NCBI RefSeq assembly: GCF_009380135.2
Contig: NZ_WHUT02000001.1
Span: 434,001 to 498,000, forward strand
DNA: 64,000 nt
Reading direction: 5' to 3'
Source of the DNA: Fertoeibacter niger
Lineage (GTDB): Bacteria > Pseudomonadota > Alphaproteobacteria > Rhodobacterales > Rhodobacteraceae
Under the pieces are notes generated by a model that made no database searches, had not been told where the DNA came from, and saw only the letters and a list, made by a program, of their open reading frames with translations. Position 1 is the first letter of the stretch. Every line of letters begins with the position of its first letter. Shown here piece after piece: positions 60,489-64,000 of the stretch. A program made the position numbers and the translations under genes.

Positions 60489-62128
60489 TCCGCCGCCTTT
60501 CCCACAGTCCCGGGCTGGCCCACATCGCGGATCAGCTTCCAGTTTATCGCATCCAGCAGCGCCTCGAAACTGGCGTCCACGATGTTGGGCGAAACCCCCA
60601 CGGTGGACCAGCGCCGCCCCTGCCGGTCTTCGCTGTCGATGATCACGCGGGTAACGGCCTCGGTTCCGCCTTGCGTGATGCGCACCTTGAAATCGACCAG
60701 CCGCATGTCGTCGATCACCGCCTGCCAGGGCCCCAGATCCTTGGCCAGCGCCTTGGCCAGCGCGTTCACCGGCCCGCGGTCCGTGCCCGCCGCATCCATG
60801 GATTCCGACACCGACAGCATCTTCTGGTCGCCGATCTTCACCACCACCACCGCCTCGGACAATGAGATCATGCGGTTATACTTGTTCTTCCGCCGCTCCA
60901 CCGTCACGCGATACCGCTTTACCTCGAAGAATGTGGGGCACAGGTCCAGTTCCCGCCGCGCCAGCAGCTCAAAGCTGGCCTGTGCGCCGTCATAGGCATA
61001 GCCCTGATCCTCGCGGTCCTTGATCACCTCCAGAATCCGGCCCAGCCTTGGGTCGCCCGGGGCCACCGCAATGCCCGCCGCCGCCAGTCGCGCGCGCAGG
61101 TTCGACTGGCCCGCCTGATTGCTCATCGGGATGATGCGTTCGTTGCCCACCAGCGCGGGGGGAATGTGTTCATAGGTGCTGGGGTCTTTCAGGATGGCGC
61201 TGGCATGCAGCCCCGCCTTGTGCGCAAAGGCCGAGGCGCCAACGTAAGGCGCGGCACGCTGCGGCACCCGGTTCAGAATGTCATCCAGTGACCGGCTGAG
61301 CCGCAACAGCCCCGCCAATGCCTCATGCGTGACCCCGGTGGTGAAGCGGCTGGCATAGGGTTGCTTCAGCAACAGCGTGGGGATCAACGTTGTCAGGTTG
61401 GCATTGCCGCAGCGTTCGCCCAAGCCATTCAGCGTGCCCTGCACCTGCCGCGCACCCGCGTCGATGGCGGCCAGGGAACACGCCACCGCATTGCCGGTAT
61501 CGTCATGGCAATGGATGCCAAGGCGGTCGCCGGGGATGCCCGCGTCTATGACCTCGGCGGTGATGCGCCCCACCTCGGCAGGCAGGGTGCCGCCGTTGGT
61601 GTCACACAGCACCACCCAGCGCGCGCCCTGTGCCAGTGCCGTATGCAGGCAATCCAGCGCATAGCCGGGGTTGGCGCGGTAGCCGTCAAAGAAATGCTCC
61701 GCATCGAACAGCGCCTCGCGCCCCTGCGCCGTGACATGGGCGATGGAGGCGCGGATCGCGTCAAGGTTTTCGGCCAGTGTGACGCCAAGCGCGGTGGTCA
61801 CATGAAACTCATGGCTCTTGCCCACGAGGCAGACGGTGCCGGTGCCCGCGTTCAGCACAGCCGCCAGCACATCGTCATTCTCCGCCGACCGGCCTACCCG
61901 TTTGGTCATGCCAAAGGCGGTCATCCTGGCCCGGGTCTGCGGGGCATGGGCGAAGAAATCGCTGTCGGTGCGGTTGGCACCCGGCCAGCCACCCTCGATA
62001 TAGTCGATGCCAAGCTGGTCAAGCGCGATGGCGATCTGCCGCTTTTCCGCGGTGGAGAATTGCACGCCCTGCGTCTGCTGCCCGTCGCGCAGGGTGGTGT
62101 CATAGAGGTGGAGGCGTTCGGGGGTCAT
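60485..62128 (-). CDS. cimA: (R)-citramalate synthase
   Basis: The 547-residue LeuA-related enzyme condenses pyruvate and acetyl-CoA to citramalate, a threonine-independent entry to isoleucine. Motifs are [20 protein letters not shown] at the N-terminus, [14 protein letters not shown], the metal site [20 protein letters not shown] and [14 protein letters not shown]-terminal LeuA allosteric domain is present ([20 protein letters not shown]), implying feedback control. GGWPG with TDSDFF favours CimA over isopropylmalate synthase. It overlaps cysS and the methyltransferase by four bases each. Confidence 0.93.
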   Translation of the reverse strand: MTPERLHLYDTTLRDGQQTQGVQFSTAEKRQIAIALDQLGIDYIEGGWPGANRTDSDFFAHAPQTRARMTAFGMTKRVGRSAENDDVLAAVLNAGTGTVCLVGKSHEFHVTTALGVTLAENLDAIRASIAHVTAQGREALFDAEHFFDGYRANPGYALDCLHTALAQGARWVVLCDTNGGTLPAEVGRITAEVIDAGIPGDRLGIHCHDDTGNAVACSLAAIDAGARQVQGTLNGLGERCGNANLTTLIPTLLLKQPYASRFTTGVTHEALAGLLRLSRSLDDILNRVPQRAAPYVGASAFAHKAGLHASAILKDPSTYEHIPPALVGNERIIPMSNQAGQSNLRARLAAAGIAVAPGDPRLGRILEVIKDREDQGYAYDGAQASFELLARRELDLCPTFFEVKRYRVTVERRKNKYNRMISLSEAVVVVKIGDQKMLSVSESMDAAGTDRGPVNALAKALAKDLGPWQAVIDDMRLVDFKVRITQGGTEAVTRVIIDSEDRQGRRWSTVGVSPNIVDASFEALLDAINWKLIRDVGQPGTVGKAAE

Positions 62129-63648
62129 TCGAGTATACTTTTTATTGTTGCTACAGTGGCACGACCGTTCAAATGCCCTTGCCCCCCGTTCGTGCCGTTT
62201 GCAGTGCGATAGGCACGCAAAGACAAGCCAGCAACCTCAGCTTTCTTTTTCAGATTATCCGCGCGCTCAAAGTCCTTTTCACGCCGAAGGTCTAGCCACT
62301 TTCGAACTACGTCCATAGCCGAGCTTGCTAGATTTTCGGGGAATGGACCCCAACCAATTACGCCAACGGTAGGCATATAGTCGAAGCCTTCTCGCTTCAC
62401 TGTGCCATCAGGCAATTCAAACACATATGCATTGGCCCAGTCCTCATTTGCAATCTGGGCTAGATCAAACCCCAAGAACTCGGCTGTCGCCAATAACACG
62501 CTTGGGTCGCCATTCTCCGCTATTCTTCCAAGTTCCGTCAGCGCCTCAGAAGTGTTCAAGTCATCTTCTAGTTCAAACACAACATCTTCACTTACTTCGC
62601 CAGCCTTAACCCCTGCAACTAAATGCGCCCATGTTCGTAGTTTTTCCGTTGCCTGTTTCGCCTTCTCCGCCGTCCAGTCCATCGGTTTCGAGTAATGCGT
62701 CCCCAGCATCACCAGCCGGATCACTTCCCCTGGATAACCCTGATCCAGCAAATTGCGCACGGTAAAGAAATTGCCCAAGGATTTGGACATCTTCTTCCCC
62801 TCCACCTGCAACATCTCGTTGTGCAGCCAATAGCGCGCGAATTTCTTGGCCCCAGTCGGATCACCCTCATCCGCCAGCGCGCAGCAGGATTGCGCGATCT
62901 CATTCTCGTGGTGCGGAAATTGCAGGTCCATCCCGCCCGCATGAATGTCGAACGTATCGCCCAGCAGGTCCAGCGCCATGGCCGAGCATTCGATATGCCA
63001 GCCGGGGCGGCCCCGGCCCCATGGCGAATCCCAGCCCGGTTCCTCGCCTGACGAAGGTTTCCACAGCACGAAATCCATCGGGTCGCGCTTGTAGGGGGCC
63101 ACCTCCACCCGTGCCCCCGCGATCATGTCATCCACTGACCGGCCCGACAGCTTGCCATAGGCGGGGTAGGACCGCACGTCAAACAGCACATGGCCCTCGG
63201 CGGCATAGGCATGGCCGCGCGCGATCAGCCCTTCGATCATCGTCACCATCTGGGGGATGTATTCCGTGGCCCTTGGCGCGTGATCGGGGCGCAGGGCCCC
63301 CAGCGCATCCATGTCGGCGTGATACCAGCCGATGGTTTGCTCGGTCCGTTCGCGGATCAGCGCCTCCAGCGGGCGGGGGTCGCCCGCCTGCTGGCGGGCC
63401 AGTGCCGCCGCGTTGATCTTGTCATCCACATCGGTGAAGTTGCGCACATATGTGACGGCACCCTCGCCGTAGACATGCCGCAGCAGACGGTAGAGCACGT
63501 CAAACACCACCACCGGCCGGGCATTGCCCAGATGCGCGCGGTCATAGACGGTGGGGCCACAGACATACATCCGCACATTGCCGGGATCCAGCGGGACAAA
63601 ATCTTCCTTGCGCCGCGTGCGCGTGTTGTAAAGCCGGATGCCGGTCAT
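62125..63648 (-). CDS. cysS: Cysteinyl-tRNA synthetase
   Basis: The 507-residue class I synthetase has [20 protein letters not shown] (zinc Cys plus the HIGH-like HLGN), [30 protein letters not shown] (zinc ligands) and the KMSKS loop [18 protein letters not shown]. The ATG at 63648 follows GGGGAACGACC. Oddity: the last third (roughly residues 320-507, bases 62125 to about 62690) is much more AT-rich than the catalytic part (28 of 60 bases G or C in 62221-62280) and the C-terminus is long, suggesting a recombined segment. The stop overlaps cimA (ATGA), so the reading frame is intact. Confidence 0.95.
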   Translation of the reverse strand: MTGIRLYNTRTRRKEDFVPLDPGNVRMYVCGPTVYDRAHLGNARPVVVFDVLYRLLRHVYGEGAVTYVRNFTDVDDKINAAALARQQAGDPRPLEALIRERTEQTIGWYHADMDALGALRPDHAPRATEYIPQMVTMIEGLIARGHAYAAEGHVLFDVRSYPAYGKLSGRSVDDMIAGARVEVAPYKRDPMDFVLWKPSSGEEPGWDSPWGRGRPGWHIECSAMALDLLGDTFDIHAGGMDLQFPHHENEIAQSCCALADEGDPTGAKKFARYWLHNEMLQVEGKKMSKSLGNFFTVRNLLDQGYPGEVIRLVMLGTHYSKPMDWTAEKAKQATEKLRTWAHLVAGVKAGEVSEDVVFELEDDLNTSEALTELGRIAENGDPSVLLATAEFLGFDLAQIANEDWANAYVFELPDGTVKREGFDYMPTVGVIGWGPFPENLASSAMDVVRKWLDLRREKDFERADNLKKKAEVAGLSLRAYRTANGTNGGQGHLNGRATVATIKSILE

Positions 63649-63860
63649 GGTCGTTCCCCGCCAGAGGCAGGCCCCGCTTGCCATCCCTGCCCCCGTCCCG
63701 GCCCGGGCCCCTTCGTCATAGAGTGGAAACGAAAACAGCCGCCCGCCGGAACGATGTCAGCAGGTAATGCAGCAGATCGGGGCGATGCGTGTTTTCATGG
63801 CCCCGGGCATAGCGCAAAACCGGCCCCGCGGGCAAGGAAAAACCCGCGGGGCGCGGCGTG
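63649..63860. other. Intergenic region upstream of cysS
   Basis: No credible gene is seen in these 212 bases. The segment holds the presumed cysS promoter, which I could not locate with confidence, and near 63824-63851 a nine-base-pair stem CCCCGCGGG/CCCGCGGGG whose loop contains an A-run. Confidence 0.4.
63838..63856 (-). terminator. Terminator of the partial gene at the right edge
   Basis: On the minus strand CCGCG-CCC-CGCGG is followed by GTTTTT, five bases after the stop of the partial gene. The stem is short but very GC-rich; an alternative longer hairpin occupies 63824-63851. Confidence 0.5.
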
Positions 63861-64000
63861 TCAGGCTATCATCCGCGCCTCGTGCCAGCGCACCACCATG
63901 GCCGCGACCACGGCAAACAGCACATGGCCGACAAGCGCCACCCAGGTGATGCCGGTAAAGCCCAGGAATGCCGGCTGCCCCGCGATCAGCGTGGCCATGA
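63861..64000 (-). CDS. C-terminal part of a membrane protein (truncated by window edge)
   Basis: The reading frame ends in TGA (complement at 63861-63863) and continues past the window edge. The visible 45 residues are hydrophobic: MATLIAGQPAFLGFTGITWV, then ALVGHVLFAVVAAMVVRW, ending in HEARMIA. This gives one or two transmembrane helices and a basic tail. The first visible Met may be internal. The family cannot be named from this fragment. Confidence 0.6.
   Translation of the reverse strand, partial: MATLIAGQPAFLGFTGITWVALVGHVLFAVVAAMVVRWHEARMIA

Noticed and set aside
63767-63949. Plus-strand open frame upstream of cysS
   Set aside because: Its composition is that of random GC-rich DNA, and it runs through the terminator and the partial minus-strand membrane gene.
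1-64000. CRISPR arrays, IS elements, prophage or toxin-antitoxin modules
   Set aside because: No regularly spaced direct repeats, transposase motifs, phage structural genes or typical toxin-antitoxin pairs were seen; the RatA-like gene at 43184 is better explained as a Coq10-type protein.

Overview
The window reads as chromosomal DNA from a GC-rich alphaproteobacterium of the Rhodobacteraceae (Rhodobacter/Gemmobacter/Tabrizicola type). The main evidence is the dusB(nifR3)-ntrB-ntrC-ntrY-ntrX-trkA-trkH-hfq-hflX run, a fused ispDF gene, a 77-residue Hfq, and an NtrC that has lost the GAFTGA loop. Genes are tightly packed, and many neighbours overlap by one to a dozen bases (ATGA, GTGA, TGATG).

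Layout. 1-6000: a small membrane protein divergent from aroK-aroB (shikimate pathway), tRNA-Gln, a BaiN/HI0933-like flavoprotein, a LuxR solo divergent from a DadA-like FAD oxidoreductase. 5900-6935: an AT-rich islet with one zinc-ribbon protein of unknown function. 6936-8900: rpsB-tsf with its promoter and terminator. 9000-13500: psuK-psuG, a DUF502 protein, and bdhA coupled to a patatin-like hydrolase. 13590-13740: back-to-back promoters for a predicted small RNA (minus) and a YejA-like binding protein (plus). 15600-18300: an entericidin-like lipoprotein, a CsbD-like protein, a FrnE-like DsbA protein and a Bcr/CflA exporter. 18378-30310: mfd, hemB, a SYLF lipoprotein, acetyltransferases, a hydroxyacid dehydrogenase, a penicillin acylase-type Ntn hydrolase, hflX-hfq. 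30450-40700: trkH-trkA and the Ntr regulators. 40900-45900: ispDF-pgpA-cinA, a Coq10-like START protein, hpt-mug, and a dihaem cytochrome c.

46018-56502 is the most coherent accessory block. A GntR regulator and KDG kinase are read leftward. Reading rightward are uxaC, a TRAP transporter, kdgF, kduI, kduD, uxuB and uxuA. Together they import uronates and send both the saturated (glucuronate) and the unsaturated route to 2-keto-3-deoxygluconate, which KdgK then phosphorylates. No lyase or unsaturated glucuronyl hydrolase is present, which suggests scavenging of monomers.

56657-64000: an MFS protein, a luciferase-like oxidoreductase, and a coupled leftward chain cysS-cimA-methyltransferase-squalene/phytoene-synthase-like protein. 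The 3' third of cysS is unusually AT-rich.

No IS element, phage, CRISPR array or obvious defence system was seen. The least explained items are the predicted small RNA upstream of bdhA, a dispersed approximately 35-bp intergenic repeat (five copies at four sites), the zinc-ribbon islet and the mosaic cysS. All family assignments come from reading the sequence. No database search was run.
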